DNA of 64,000 nt. It comes from Xiphydria camelus (lineage: Eukaryota > Arthropoda > Insecta > Hymenoptera > Xiphydriidae). Location: contig OY783191.1 in the NCBI GenBank assembly GCA_963678675.1, positions 20,649,111 through 20,713,110 of the forward strand. The letters run 5' to 3'. The translations under genes were made by a program, and so were the position numbers. The notes under the pieces are model-generated. The model was given only the letters and a program-made list of their open reading frames with translations, did no database searches and was not told the origin of the DNA. Position 1 is the first letter of the stretch, and each line of letters starts with the position of its first letter. Shown here in pieces: positions 1 to 11,075 of the stretch.

Positions 1-967
1 CGAGGGAGACATTTTGAAGAAAAATGTTTCCAACAAAACATTTAGGATTTTTCCCTGGCCATCCAACGGTGACCTTGAATCTGACCATGAACTCGACCTT
101 GAAGGTCATTCCAAGGTCAAGGTCGCTTTTTTAAATGGGAACCCCTATTTTTTATGGCGGATTTGGAAGGAGCGGAAAATTTTACGTCCGAATATGACCT
201 TTGACCTTGACCTTGACCTTGGATTCAAGGTAAAGGTCAACGATCAAATAGGAAAGTTTTAGGTTTTTTCCCTGGCCATCTAATGGTAACCATGAATCTG
301 ACCTTGACCTCGACCTTGAAGTTCATTCCAAGTTCAAGGTATCTTTTTTAAATGGCAACCTACATTTTTTATGGTGTTAGCAACCGGCCACTTAAGGCAA
401 GGTGACATGAGCACAAAATTTTAGATAAATCGGTGGATATTCCAAAATTTTGCCACTATCTTGGATCCGTCATCTTGTATTGAAGTATTTTCAAAATCTA
501 TCTTCAGAATCGTAATCAGCAACCCAAAAAAACCCCCGTACCAAATTTCAGATAAATCGGTGGATAAAAAATGTAGGTTGCCATTTAAAAAAGATACCTT
601 GAACTTGGAATGAACTTCAAGGTCGAGGTCAAGGTCAGATTCATGGTTACCATTAGATGGCCAGGGAAAAAACCTAAAACTTTCCTATTTGATCGTTGAC
701 CTTTACCTTGAATCCAAGGTCAAGGTCAAAGGTCATATTCGGACGTATAATTTTCCGCTCCTTCCAAATCCGCCATAAAAAATAGGGGTTCCCATTTAAA
801 AAAGCGACGACCTTGGAATGACCTTCAAGGTCGAGTTCATGGTCAGATTCAAGGTCACCATTGGATGCCCAGGGAAAAATCCTAAATGTTTTGTTTGAAA
901 CATTTTTCTTCAAAATGTCTCCCTCGAAAGTTATTCGACCGTTTCCATACATTTGGCTCACCCTGTA
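1..967. mobile_element. Foldback element with GGTCA-rich arms, cut by the window start
   Basis: Bases 1-372 and about 564-926 are imperfect reverse complements, so the DNA can fold into a long hairpin with a spacer of about 190 bp. The arms are rich in the short repeat CCTTGA/TCAAGG. The right end continues to CACCCTGTA at 959-967, the end type shared by several other foldbacks in this window, which suggests a mariner/Tc1-like origin (inference). The matching left end lies before base 1. Open frames in the arms mirror each other and are not coding. Confidence 0.8.
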
Positions 968-1449
968 TGTATATAACATATATATATCAAAGAGAAAGCT
1001 ACTACCAACCGCAGGGACGCGCGATAATCAAATAAAGTTAAATTGCCAAATTCCAACAGAGTTGATTTTCTTCATGTATTGATGTTGATGTCACTCCAAA
1101 TCCAAAAATGGATGAGAATGATTTACATACTGCGACGCTCACCCTTGATGCTCTATGCAACGCCGGTTATCGTGCCTTCAGCACGTCTCTTACTAATAGA
1201 ACCTGACCTTAAGGTAGTATGGTCACTCTCCAAAGTGATCGTTGAGTGTCCGTGAAAAAAATATTTAAAAATTCATCAAAAAACTATGATTTATAATTGA
1301 AAATTCTCTTTGTGAATTGTAAAATGTATGACCATAAGAGTTAGCCGATTATTTTGATTATTTTCCACTTATTATTCAAATAATGTGCCTCCTTTGACTA
1401 GCGTTTTTTTTATGTGTGGCAACGCTGTAAACTTCGAAATATTTTCCTC
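968..1449. other. AT-rich sequence, no clear gene
   Basis: Mostly AT-rich. One stretch, about 1069-1200, reads as a protein-like open frame on the plus strand (ending NAGYRAFSTSLTNRT then stop) that could be a remnant exon, but no family was recognised. Confidence 0.4.
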
Positions 1450-1975
1450 TTAAGGTTTCTCGAGCGTTATACTAAAAATAGTGAGAAATGCTTGAAAATA
1501 ATTGCATTTGGTAGATTGAAGTAAAAAAAAATTCAGTTAAATTTTCAAGTCTTTTAAGAAGCTCGTTGCCAAGATTTTTGAATAACGAAATAACATGTGT
1601 TCTTATGGGTTATAACCAAAAAACAGCGATATTTCTGAGAAAAATAGTGAAAAAATTCTGAAATTTTTTGAACAGCAAGTTTAATGAACTAAAATCATCT
1701 ATACCAATTTTCACGTTCATTAAGAAGCCTGTTCTTTTTTTTATTAATTGTTCTTTATAAATTTATCCTTTGATAAGTCAATCAACGTTGCATGACGTAC
1801 AGATGCATGACCAGATGTTTTGGGCTCCATTTTTGAACTCACAGATACACACATACTACTGTACGTCAAACATTGTCGCCACATCGCACAAAGAACATAC
1901 TTTAAAGTGTTACTGTACTTCAGTGGACTAACTTTTAACAGGGAAAAAGCCCCTGTACCGCTCGAGAAACCTTAA
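1450..1975. mobile_element. TTAA-flanked non-autonomous element (piggyBac type)
   Basis: TTAA at 1450-1453 is followed by GGTTTCTCGAGCG, and the reverse complement of that 13-mer precedes TTAA at 1972-1975. TTAA duplication with short inverted ends is the signature of the piggyBac superfamily (Kolobok also uses TTAA). The interior is AT-rich and has no transposase, so this is a deletion derivative or MITE. Confidence 0.8.
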
Positions 1976-2488
1976 TAACATGAGCGCCATAACCTAAACA
2001 TACTCTCACCATGGCCAGTCAGCCACGATATAAGGGAAAAGAAAGGAAAAAAAAGACTGAGTGGCGTGAAAATGTCATTGTAGCGAATAAAAAACGTAAA
2101 ATTTCACCTGAAACGTCAAATGAAACCACTCTACTGACGCGACGTTGCCGCATCTACTCGACACGCCATTTCCGAACACCGAGGAGCAGACATTATTTAT
2201 AACTAAAGTATCAAACGGTCAACAATTTTCATCGATGGTTGTAAATTTTTGTCCCCCCCCCTCCCCCCGTTTTTTGGTATTTTTAAATATTTTAATCTTG
2301 GATTTTACATAAAAACCCCCAAAAATGTAATTTGCCAATAAGACTCTGGGTTATTTCCTAATTGGTAATTAATTTGTATCAAACATACTAAACGATCAAT
2401 CTACCACAAATTGCACCAGGTTTCTATTGATATTAACTTGCATAAAAAAATTATTTCATATTTTAATCTTGGAAATCGATTCGTGACT
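1976..2488. other. Inter-element sequence with a short lysine-rich frame
   Basis: A 63-codon plus-strand frame at 2011-2202 starts in a good context (CACCATGG) and is rich in Lys and Arg, like the N-terminus of a nuclear protein, but it ends quickly and no family was recognised. The rest is AT-rich with a C-tract at about 2253-2268. Confidence 0.35.
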
Positions 2489-3365
2489 TTAACACGTTCC
2501 GTGCCGGACCGATTTTTGAAGACTTTCCGTTCAGACCGCTGTGCACGTGGGGCGTATACGACCCACGCTTTTACGATTAAATAAACTCGTTTTTGACGTG
2601 TGTATAGACATATTAAAGTTTGTTGCATCTGCTGGTATCGATAATTTAGAATGAGGCGAGAGCGTAGAAGTTGTGAGAGAGCGTGTTTGATAGCGAGCGC
2701 GAGTATCTTGAGAAGAGAGAGAGTGAGCGAGAACGCGCGAGGCACTTCGCGTATGCACTTCCTTGGCTACACTTAGTCTGCGTAGAACCAACTGCGATCT
2801 CACGAGGCACTTCTGCGGCAACGATGCACTGGAAAACTGGAAGAAAGCGGCGAGGGAGCAATGAAAGCCGCGAGAACACTTTAAGAATATTTCATGCAGA
2901 AGTGAGGTATACACGACTCTGCGAAAGACTTTCGATAGACTGAATTGATGGACTAGCGACTGATCTAGGCGCTCCGTCCGAGAGCGTACCAACAAAAAAG
3001 TAAACAAGGCTCGGACAGAGTACCGAGAGACTCTTTCTAACTTCGCTTCTAAATCTGGAATATTCTTGCTCGAACAACGTGTCTTACAATTTTTCAATAG
3101 TACAAAGCCATAATTAACACGAAAAGGATATACATTTTAATATGCATTAGACAACAAAGCAATAAGTTAAATGTTTTATTGTTATTATGAATAACAATAA
3201 AAAATTGATTTTTTATTAACGCGGTATACATGATGTAAGGTGCCTATATTTGACTCTATAATACATTTTTTTTTAATTCTTCGTTTTTCAATGAGAATTC
3301 CAAGTGGCCTGAACGGAAAGTTCAGCGTGGGGCATATATGCCCCACGTGGCACGGAACGTGTTAA
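2489..3365. mobile_element. TTAA-flanked non-autonomous element with subterminal palindromes
   Basis: TTAA at 2489-2492 is followed by CACGTTCCGTGCC and the mirror of that 13-mer precedes TTAA at 3362-3365. Just inside each end lies a palindrome-like block containing CACGTGGGGC and a TTTCCGTTCAG motif, reminiscent of transposase-binding subterminal repeats of piggyBac elements. The interior has long minus-strand open frames, but their composition (Ser/Arg/Leu) and the lack of any recognisable domain suggest chance frames. Confidence 0.82.
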
Positions 3366-3579
3366 ACGACACACTCAATAGTTATTTTCGTTATGAGGGC
3401 GCGAACGCCTGAATGACGATTTCTATTTTTTGTCAGTAAGTGTCAAATACGAGGTTGATAGGGTTCGGGGCGGGTGGTTGGCGGTGGGGTTGACGGGGGG
3501 TTGGGGCGGAGCCCCCCCCCCCATATTACAAAAAAGTATTTTTTAAAGTAAATAGAAATAAATAAACAAACAAAGAACT
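3366..3579 (+). repeat. Repeat R, left flank (copy 1)
   Basis: This stretch, including a G/C homopolymer run near 3512-3522, is the reverse complement of about 49543-49760. The matching right flank of copy 1 is 7488-7690 and corresponds to 49083-49260. Both copies hold the same TTAA element at the same place, so R is an older repeat already carrying that insertion. No coding sequence was recognised. Confidence 0.7.
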
Positions 3580-3713
3580 TTAACACATTCACTGCCGCTC
3601 TAATTTAGATACATTTTGCCCCATGCCAACTTCAAGTTAATAATTCTAACATTAACAAAATATATAAAAATCGTAAAAATTCCGAACTACGTGCACGTTT
3701 ACGTTAAAGTACC

Positions 3714-3956
3714 TGTTCGGTCGCCGCGCGATAAAATTAATCGGATCTCCTCGGGGTCGTAAATCCCGAGGACACTATGTGTGACGCGACTATTAGAATG
3801 TTAACCGAACGACCGAAAGGTAGAGATTCAAACCGATCGGCTAGTTCAAATAATTATACACTGCACTCACTAATTAATGATCGTATATTATATTAACAAG
3901 ATACAGCGGAGCGCGCGATTGTTTAGAATGATTTGAATTGAATGCGCTACATTGGC
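3714..3956 (+). repeat. LTR-like fragment (same family as 44408-46309)
   Basis: It starts TGTTCGG and shares a block (GGGTCGTAAATCCC followed by GACACT and GTGACGC-like sequence, then CTGCACTCACTA) with the start of the LTR-like element at 44408. It ends where the poly-T of the minus-strand non-LTR copy begins. The 3' part of the LTR is absent here. Confidence 0.5.
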
Positions 3957-4191
3957 TTTTTTTTTTTTTTTGAAGAACGGGCGAGGAGGGGAATCTTCGA
4001 CAAGACACCCAAGATGTTAGTAGGGTAGTGTCGGATTTCTACCGACTAAACCTCTCCTCGTGGTTACCAACCTCGGGGGTTATAAACCAAGTAGAAGAAG
4101 AAGAAGGGGGGGGGGGGTAAGACGATAAAGCAAAAGGCCCTGCAGCTAGCAGGGGCCGTTGGCGCGGATGGCGCGAGTACAAAGTTAGGCG

Positions 4192-7139
4192 TTAATTAAT
4201 AAGTATGCAGGGTCTGCGGACTTTGTCCGTGGGTCTGCTGGCGTAATTGCTGAGCGCTTTGATAGAGGGGTTGTCGTGGGTCTTGACGGAGTTGCGAAGG
4301 TTGCCTGCGTATTTTATTGCGGCTGTGTCGAGTGACGGGAGACCGGTTTCTTGGAGCAGCTGTTTGTTCCTAATGAACCATGGGGAGTTTAGGGAACCTC
4401 TGAGGAGTCTCATGTAGGTACCCTGGAGTCTGGCTAGCTTCCTAGGGTCGGCCGAGCCCCAGACGGGAATGGCATAAGAGCAAATGCTCCTAATCTACGC
4501 GTTGAAGGCCCTGACCTTGGAGACCTGAGATATTTTCCTATTATTGAAAAATGGTTTCAGAGAGACGTAAGCGCCGTTGGCTTTGCCACGCACGGATGAG
4601 ATCTGCTTACCCCAGTTTAATTTCCTGTCAAAAATTACCCCTAAATATTTGACAGAGTTACTCCAGGGAATGAGATGATTGTTAACTGAAAGGGGATCTG
4701 GAGGGATATTGCGGCGAGAAGAAAATTGCCTCCGACTTGGCTTCGTTGAGGGAGAAGCCCCACATATGATACCAATCGAGGAGAGAGGGTAAGAATCTAT
4801 TGACAACTGAGGAGCAAAACTTCTTGGTTTTGGAGGAATATAACAGTGCGACGTCATCCGCGTATTGTGCGGTTATGATTTTGTCGTGGGTGGGGATGTC
4901 GTGACAGAAAAGATTGAATAGAGCGGGCGAGAGTTTAGAACCTTACGGAACTCCCGCCGTGATGGGTTGCGCAGCGGAGAAGCTATTCCCCGAGCGAACT
5001 TTGAAGGATCTGTTTGTGAGAAAGGACCGAATCAGATCGATTAGGTAGTGAGGGAGCTTCAGCTCATTTAATTTGAAGATTAAACCGTCGTGCCAGACTC
5101 TGTCGAAGGCTTGCTTGGCGTCGAGCAGGAGCATAGAGGTGTGACGGCTCTTGTTGAGGTTGTCCGCGAGGAGTTCAGCTACACGGAGGAGTTGATGTCA
5201 AGTACCGTGCCGAGGACGGAAGCCATGCTGGAAATTCGGGAGGATGTTGGAAGCGGAGCAAAATCTGTTCAGGCGGGTTAGTATAATACTTTCCGCAACT
5301 TTACTTAGGGCGGGGAGCAGACTAATTGGCCTGTAGCTGGGGCCCCTTTCTCTAACTCACTCGCAAAGTTGCGTATACGCATCTTAGCCAATAGACCAAT
5401 CAGGATCAAGTATTCCGTTGTGGTGGGGGTCCTGATTGGTCCTGGAGCCCTTTAGCCCTGGAGGCTTGGTTGAGAGGCTTGCCCTGTTTTGGGAGACAGA
5501 TAATTGTAGCTGCCTTCCAAGCAGGGGGGAAGTATTGTAACCGCAACATAGCGTTGATGATGTTGCAGATCGCGACGATGAGGATGTGTGGGAGAATTTT
5601 GAGGACCCCATTGGAGATTGAGTCGTATCCTGGAGCTTTGTTTTTCTTTAAGGATTGAATGGTTATAGCGATTTCGCTAGGGGAGGTGTGAGGGAAGGAG
5701 GTCATCGAGACTGATATTTTGGACGGCTTCTGTTACCATGGTGTGAAAAAAGGCGAATTTGTCGCGAATAGGAAACGGGGAACATTGTTCCTTGAGGGAT
5801 TCTGCGAAGATATTTGCCTTGTCGCTGTCTAGCGCGTAAGCGATACCGTCTTTCAGGAGAGGAGGGGAATAAGGCTATCTGTTCCTGAGGGACTTGATAA
5901 CTTTCCAGCAACTTATGGGGCTTGACTCGGCTATGTGGATATATATTTATTGAAATTTTCGTTTCGAAAAGACTGGAGGGCGGCCCTAAGGTCGCGTTTT
6001 ATAGAGTTTAGATGGGGGCAGAGGGCGGTGTTGCCTGTGCATTGCAGGTGCCTGCGAATTCTTCTCTTTTTGGCTATAAGAGCTCTAATTTCCGGTGGGA
6101 GACGGGTGTCGAGCGCGCGGAGGGAAATAGGGCTGCTTGCTAGGTCCATTTTGGGTTTGATTTCATGGGTAAGCGAGTCAACGGCGGAGTCAATGTCCTG
6201 AGGGGTCCGAATGATTGGACATTTGTAGGACTTGGTATCGAGATGAAAGCGGAGTGCCATCCAGTTTATTTTTGTCTTAGTCAGGGTTTCGGAGGCGAGG
6301 TTACCTAGGATTTCGAGAAGGACTGGGTTGTGGTCGGAATTTAGTGCTGGGATAGTCCAAGGGTCTTTGATAAAAGTTAAGTTCTTGGAAATGAAAATGT
6401 CTAGAATATCGGGGTTGTTAGAACCTGGGAAGTGTGTGTAATCCGAAGGTGCGTCGACGGAGAAATTATGCGCACTGAGGAGATTGAATAAGGTCTTGCC
6501 TTTCGAGTTTTTAGCGCGGCAACCCCAAGAGTCATGTTTGGCATTGAAGTCCCCTGCCAGGATCGTAGAAGTATTTTGGTCAAGAAGGGCCGGTATTTCG
6601 GATAGGTTATTAGCGTCCGGGGGGGAGTAACAAGCTATGATTTTCAGTTGATTGTTATTGTGGATGACCTCAATGCCGCAAGTCTCCAGAGAGGGAGTAG
6701 GGGTACTAATGGCCTTGTGTCGGATGGAGTTTCGTACGATTGTGGCTACTGCCCCATGCTTGGAGTTAGGGCGGTCACGTCTGTAGACGGAGAAATTGGG
6801 GATAAAGATCTTGTGAAGAGGTTGTAGGTGCGTTTCCATAATACAGGCCACATCAATGGAGGATTCATCGAGGAGCTGTGTTAAGAGGAGAGTTCTGTGG
6901 TTATTGGCTGCTAGAATACCGTTGGCATTCCAGTTAAGGATGGTGAGGTGATCTTTATTGGAGTTGGACGTTAGGTTGTTGGGAGTGCCCAGGTGAATTT
7001 GGTGGCGAAGTCTCAAAAAAGCTCTAAAAGAGTCTGGTTTTGGAACGGGACGGCGGGGGCCGGGGGTTGTGGAGCGGGTTGGAGCGGGTTGGAGCGGGGC
7101 ATGGGGGGAGGAGGGGCCCCAAGCGACCTGTGCGAACAA
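4192..7139 (-). pseudogene. Non-LTR ORF2 (endonuclease + reverse transcriptase), copy A, broken
   Basis: ORF2 would nick target DNA and reverse-transcribe the element RNA. The endonuclease part (5931-7139, 402 codons) shows LNWNANG near residue 69, METHL near 101, AGDFNAKH near 195 and SDHNPV near 268, the order typical of APE-like endonucleases. A frameshift near 5930 ends that frame; the linker continues in another frame, then KKNKAPGYDSI marks the RT start. The RT is split by a small MITE (about 5346-5456). Downstream LLLDAKQAFDRVWHDG and a YADDVALLYSS catalytic box are readable at about 5134 and 4865, and the C-terminus ends RRPCILIN at 4192. With several frameshifts and an insertion it is not functional. 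Confidence 0.88.
5346..5456. mobile_element. Small MITE inside RT of copy A
   Basis: Copy C has an uninterrupted RT here, so about 110 bp were inserted. The insert contains CGTATACGCATCTTAGC and GACCAATCAGGA blocks that recur at 15317-15505 and 32065-32195, usually flanked by CTCGCAAAG and a GAGAAAG/CTTTCTC end. No coding capacity. Confidence 0.65.
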
Positions 7140-7487
7140 GCGGGTGAGTGGAGGAGAAGGGGGTGCGGATTGGGGCGAGGGGGAGTTGCCACCCGGGCGG
7201 CTGCGCGAGAGCGTAGACGGGGCGGAGGACTGAGGCGTGGCGGGCGATGCACGCGTGGGGGTCGCGGTTACTGGCGGAGCTCTAGGGCAACCACGGTGGG
7301 TGGCAAGGTGCGGGCCGCCTCAATTGGCGCAGGTTGGGGATTTGTTCGACTTGTCTTGTTCAAGTGCCAGCCTACACATACACATGTAACCGCAGTACCC
7401 AGTTCAAGTCTAAATGTAATGCGACAGCGGCACCCGCGGAACTCATCCGCTGATGCTTATAAGCGATAGCGGCAGTGAATGGGTTAA

Positions 7488-7776
7488 GTTAGGTTAGGTT
7501 CTGGCTTTGCGTCAGCTGCGTAGAGTTGTGTTGCGAATGCGTGGCGTTGGACGGTTGGACACACTAACTGCTAACTTCAAGTAATAATCGCAGTGATATC
7601 ATCTCGAGAGGGAGAGTGTGCCACTTTTATTTCACGCACTGTGAGGTTATTTCACGCACTGCGCAGGTTATTTCACGCACTGCGCAACCTTTCACACATT
7701 GGTGCGTAAAACGTCATTTCACATGCCTCGAGGACGCCCGTAAAACCAAGTATTTGGCACTGAGTGACAAAAATAC
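7488..7776 (+). repeat. Repeat R, right flank (copy 1)
   Basis: The first 200 bp are the reverse complement of 49083-49260. The stretch begins with two TTAGG-like units and contains three spaced copies of TTATTTCACGCACTG at about 7625-7685, against two in the other copy. The end is the insertion site of the Sola-like element. No gene was recognised. Confidence 0.6.
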
Positions 7777-7780
7777 ATAT

Positions 7781-10601
7781 GAGGCGCTCAGAGCTAAAGT
7801 GGATCAAGTCCAAAAATATAAAAAAATGAGTTAGTCCCGGATTATTACTCGTTATTAGTGTATCTTTTCAGAGCCATAGTGAACTAAGTCCCTACTACTG
7901 CTGTTCTCTAATAGATGGCATTAGTTGTGTTTAGCCCAGAAAAACTGTCATGTTTTTTCCGTGCTTAAGTGGATCAAGTCCAATATCGTAGCACGTTGTT
8001 TTTGTTTGTGTATTTGTGCACGTGATTTGGTTATTAAGCGTTCTAATAATGGATTTAGATAAATCTGTGGACTTTCCTGATTCATCAGCAGACTACGTGC
8101 CTTCGCAGAATGGATCATCTACTTCAGAAACTGAAGGTAAAGCATGATAAAAATAACAAATTAATACAACATAACCTTTTCTAAATGGATTTCTTTTAAT
8201 TGGTGACTTGTTTTTATTGTTATCTTTTCTGAATTGATTTGGTAGTTTAAGCTGTTTCCACGTTGTTCACACTTAATTCTGAAATTTGTGATTTTGGACA
8301 TGAAAACCTATCGATAAAACTTTATTGTACTTTTTTTTTCATTATAGATAACTCCGATGCAAGCCAGGTGGAAGAAGCCGAGGAAGAAGCTGTAGCTTCT
8401 ACGTCATTTGCTCAACCAAGTAGGCTTGTTGAAGAAGATGAGCAGGCAAATAAAAAAAGGGGTAGAAAACGAAAGAAAAATGAAGATACCTGGAAAAAAA
8501 GGAAAAGACAAAATTTAAGAAACAGTGGACTTGCTTACCATTCAACAAAGGGTAAGGAAATTGCCAAAAAGTGTTTCACAAATGCACCTTGTAATTGTAA
8601 GAAGAAATGTGACCAAAAATTCACTATGGAGGAACGCAAGCGCATATTCGAATCGTTCTGGAAGTTGGGAGATTTCAGCAAGCAAAATGTGTATATTAGG
8701 AGTTCAGTCATGAGTCACACAGTGGATCGTAAACGAATACGAGATGGAAATGGTAATGAAAAGAATGTTTCGTATTCCTACACCTTAAGGGACGGTGCCA
8801 ATTCTCAAACGGTGTGCAAAAATTATTTTCTTGGAACCCTTCAGCTAAGCCATGGTAGGGTTTACAGGTGTATATCAAAGACTGAAATTAATGCTGTGAT
8901 TGATTCGCGTGGGAGAAATGTGCCATCTAATAAACTCGACGATTCAGATATAGTCGCCCATATCAAATCATTTCCAGCGTATCAGAGCCATTACAGCAGG
9001 AAAAAAAATCCTGAAAGGAAGTATCTCCACCCTGATTTAAATATCAGAAAAATGTATGACTTGTATGTTGAGAAATGTCACAGTGAAGGAAAGCAACCTT
9101 TGAAACAAAAATTTTACTATCATGTTTTTTCTACCAAGTTCAATTTACATTTTAAAGTTCCTGCAAAAGATACATGTAGTCGATGTGACGAACTTCAACT
9201 GAAGATACTAGCTGAAACAAATAACTTGGAACGGCGCGGAACATTTGAATTAGAAAAAAAACTGCACTTGGCCAAAGCTTCGCAGGCTAGACAATCTCTG
9301 AAAAATGACAAAGCTGCTGCATCTGAAGAATGTTACGTTGCAACATTCGACCTACAGAAGGCTCTTCCATATCCAAAACTAACGACATCTCTGGCATACT
9401 ATAAACGGAATATGTATGTGTATAATTTTGGAATCCATTCTTTTAACAGTGACAATGGGTTTATGCATTTATGGGACGAGACAGAAGGAGGAAGAGGATC
9501 CCAAGAAGTAGCATGTATGCTTGCCAAACATCTTCGACAAGAGGCTTCAAACCACACACATGTTATTCTCTACTCGGACTCATGTACTGGCCAAAATCGA
9601 AATATCAAAGTCGCCGCTACATTGATGAACTTGGTCTTGGATAATCAGTTGAGCATTAAAACAGTTGATCATAAATTTCTGGTTTCTGGTCACTCATTCC
9701 TGCCTAACGATCAAGATTTTGGAATAATAGAATCAGCGTCACGAAAATGCATTCAACTCTTCACCCCTGAAGACTGGATTCATGTGGTCAAGAAAGCGAA
9801 GACTAAGAAGCCTTTTGTAGTTGTCAGAGTAGCAACACCTGAAATTTTATCCACCAAAAAGCTTGAAGACATGATAGTCAACAGAAAAAAAACTGATGAA
9901 GGCTATCCTGTCAAATGGTTGGAAATGAGGTGGATAAGGTTCGAGCGGGAGAAACCTTGGACATTGCAATTTAAGACTACCTTGAATGAAGATGTTGCCT
10001 TTTCGACAATAAGTATGTCCACCAAAAAGTCCAAATTTGTTGATAATCAAGAGCCGCTGTACAAAACACCAAGAGTTGTTACTGACGCAAAGAAAAAAGA
10101 TATGCTTTCACTTTTACCATTTCTTCCCCCAAACACACACGCCCATTTCAAAAAGCTACGTACAGAAACTACCACTAGGTCACAAACATCTCTGAATGGA
10201 GAAAATGCAGAGTCAGATAACGACGAACCTATCTTTGATATTATTTAGAACATAATTCCTAACTTTTTATTCATTTTTCTAATACATTTGTTGTAAAACT
10301 AATAAAAAGTTTCAGTTATCTCTGTTTCGTTTTTATTTGATTGACCTTATGTGAAAAATGATTCAGGGCCAAAGTGGATCAAGTCCAGTTAATTACGCTT
10401 TATAATTCAATTGCAACCTTAATTATTATTTTTTAATTCTCATATTATCACCAATATTTAAGTTACTTTTCATATTGAAACAATAGCAAGAGAATTAACA
10501 TCTAAATCACTTTAATATTCAACCGGTGTTAATTAACTTTAACCTCTATTTTCTCAAAACTATAATATATGGACTTGATCCACTTCAGCTCTGAGCGCCT
10601 C
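7781..10601 (+). mobile_element. Sola-like DNA transposon, apparently complete
   Basis: The element is flanked by a 4-bp duplication ATAT (7777-7780 and 10602-10605) and has 32-bp inverted ends starting GAGGCGCTCAGAGCT with one mismatch. The motif AAGTGGATCAAGTCCA, or a close variant, recurs near 7797, 7970, 10372 and 10571 (reverse), so each end carries two copies that may be transposase-binding sites. It contains one spliced gene (8049-10248). Four-bp duplications are known for the Sola superfamily; that assignment is an inference from the duplication and the protein type. Confidence 0.85.
8049..10248 (+). CDS. Sola-like DDE transposase, two exons, 662 codons
   Basis: Exon 1 is 8049-8136 (ATGGATTTAGAT...), donor GTAAAG, intron ending TTTCATTATAG, exon 2 8348-10248. 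The splice keeps the frame and gives 662 residues. The N-terminus is acidic then strongly basic (KKRGRKRKK near residue 67, a likely nuclear signal), followed by a Cys cluster (CFTNAPCNCKKKC). The middle has CSRCDEL, then ATFDLQKALPYPKL (Asp 364), ILYSDSCTGQNRN (Asp 440) and FLPNDQDFGIIE (Asp 484/486, Glu 491), which look like the acidic residues of an RNase H-fold transposase. These motifs define a widespread insect family often left unnamed or given a DUF. A poly-A signal AATAAA lies near 10299. No stop or frameshift was seen. Confidence 0.82.
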
Positions 10602-10605
10602 ATAT

Positions 10606-11071
10606 GTTGGACGCCAGGCATTTGGAAACGCCACTCCATACGGTACGCGATGCGCAATACGGAAAATCTCAGACCCTATTAGGAAAGAAACACGACGGAA
10701 ATCCTAGTTAGCTCAGATGGGAAACGGAAGAATAGAGGGCGGGCTTTTTGGATTTTAACTCGAATACAGGAAGCACACACGAAATCATAAAATCATAGAT
10801 AGGCTTTATTAAAGTGAAGCCAATCGCATAACGCTCGATATAGGCGCTACAGAAATAGCGAGACAGATACGCGAACGGTACGGAGATCAATATGCAATTA
10901 ATAATCTATCCGAGCTGCTCGGACGCGAGCTGAGCATACGCCATAATATTTGGCAGATCAATACGGAATTCAATATGGTAGCAGTAACACAAAACAATCC
11001 TTAAAATTGAAATAAGCAAATATAATAACGGTACGGTACGGAACGAAACGCAAACGCGAATAGATTCGGCA
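10606..11071. other. Unassigned repeat-like sequence
   Basis: This sequence continues the host site of the Sola-like element. It is rich in TACGG and CGATA words and in short CAATACGGAAT-like repeats, and resumes after the TTAA element at 11649. No coding region recognised. Confidence 0.4.
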
Positions 11072-11075
11072 TTAA

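Larger units (their letters stand above)
3957..7355 (-). mobile_element. Jockey-like non-LTR retrotransposon, copy A (5'-truncated)
   Basis: A poly-T at 3957-3971 is the poly-A tail of a minus-strand element. Moving right come a 3' UTR with a 10-bp inverted repeat (3982-3991 with 4051-4060), the ORF2 reverse transcriptase and endonuclease, and a short end of ORF1, cut at 7355 by comparison with copy C. Copies B (44849) and C (51086) are the same family. The gag-like ORF1 with zinc knuckles in copy C, plus an APE-type endonuclease, fit the Jockey clade (inference). A small MITE interrupts the RT at about 5346-5456. Confidence 0.88.
3584..7483. mobile_element. TTAA-flanked element split by retrotransposons
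   Basis: The left half (3584-3713) begins after TTAA 3580-3583 with CACATTCACTGCCGCT; the right half (7356-7483) ends AGCGGCAGTGAATGGG before TTAA 7484-7487. Joined, the halves match the uninterrupted 274-bp copy at 49265-49538 in reverse. The interior 3714-7355 is an LTR-like fragment followed by non-LTR copy A. The TTAA duplication and short inverted ends point to a piggyBac-type MITE. Confidence 0.8.

Noticed and set aside
2531..3097. 188-codon minus-strand frame in the TTAA element
   Set aside because: It overlaps other long frames, is Ser/Arg/Leu-rich without domains, and lies in a MITE with subterminal repeats; probably chance.
6993..7469. Gly/Arg-rich plus-strand frame
   Set aside because: Antisense to the ORF1/ORF2 junction of non-LTR copy A; GC-rich composition explains it.
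7487..7501. TTAGG telomere-like repeats (also 49245-49258)
   Set aside because: Only two units, located inside repeat R; not a telomere.
8263..8347. Upstream extension of the Sola-like frame
   Set aside because: It lies in the intron; the spliced exon at 8049-8136 gives a proper ATG and a better N-terminus.
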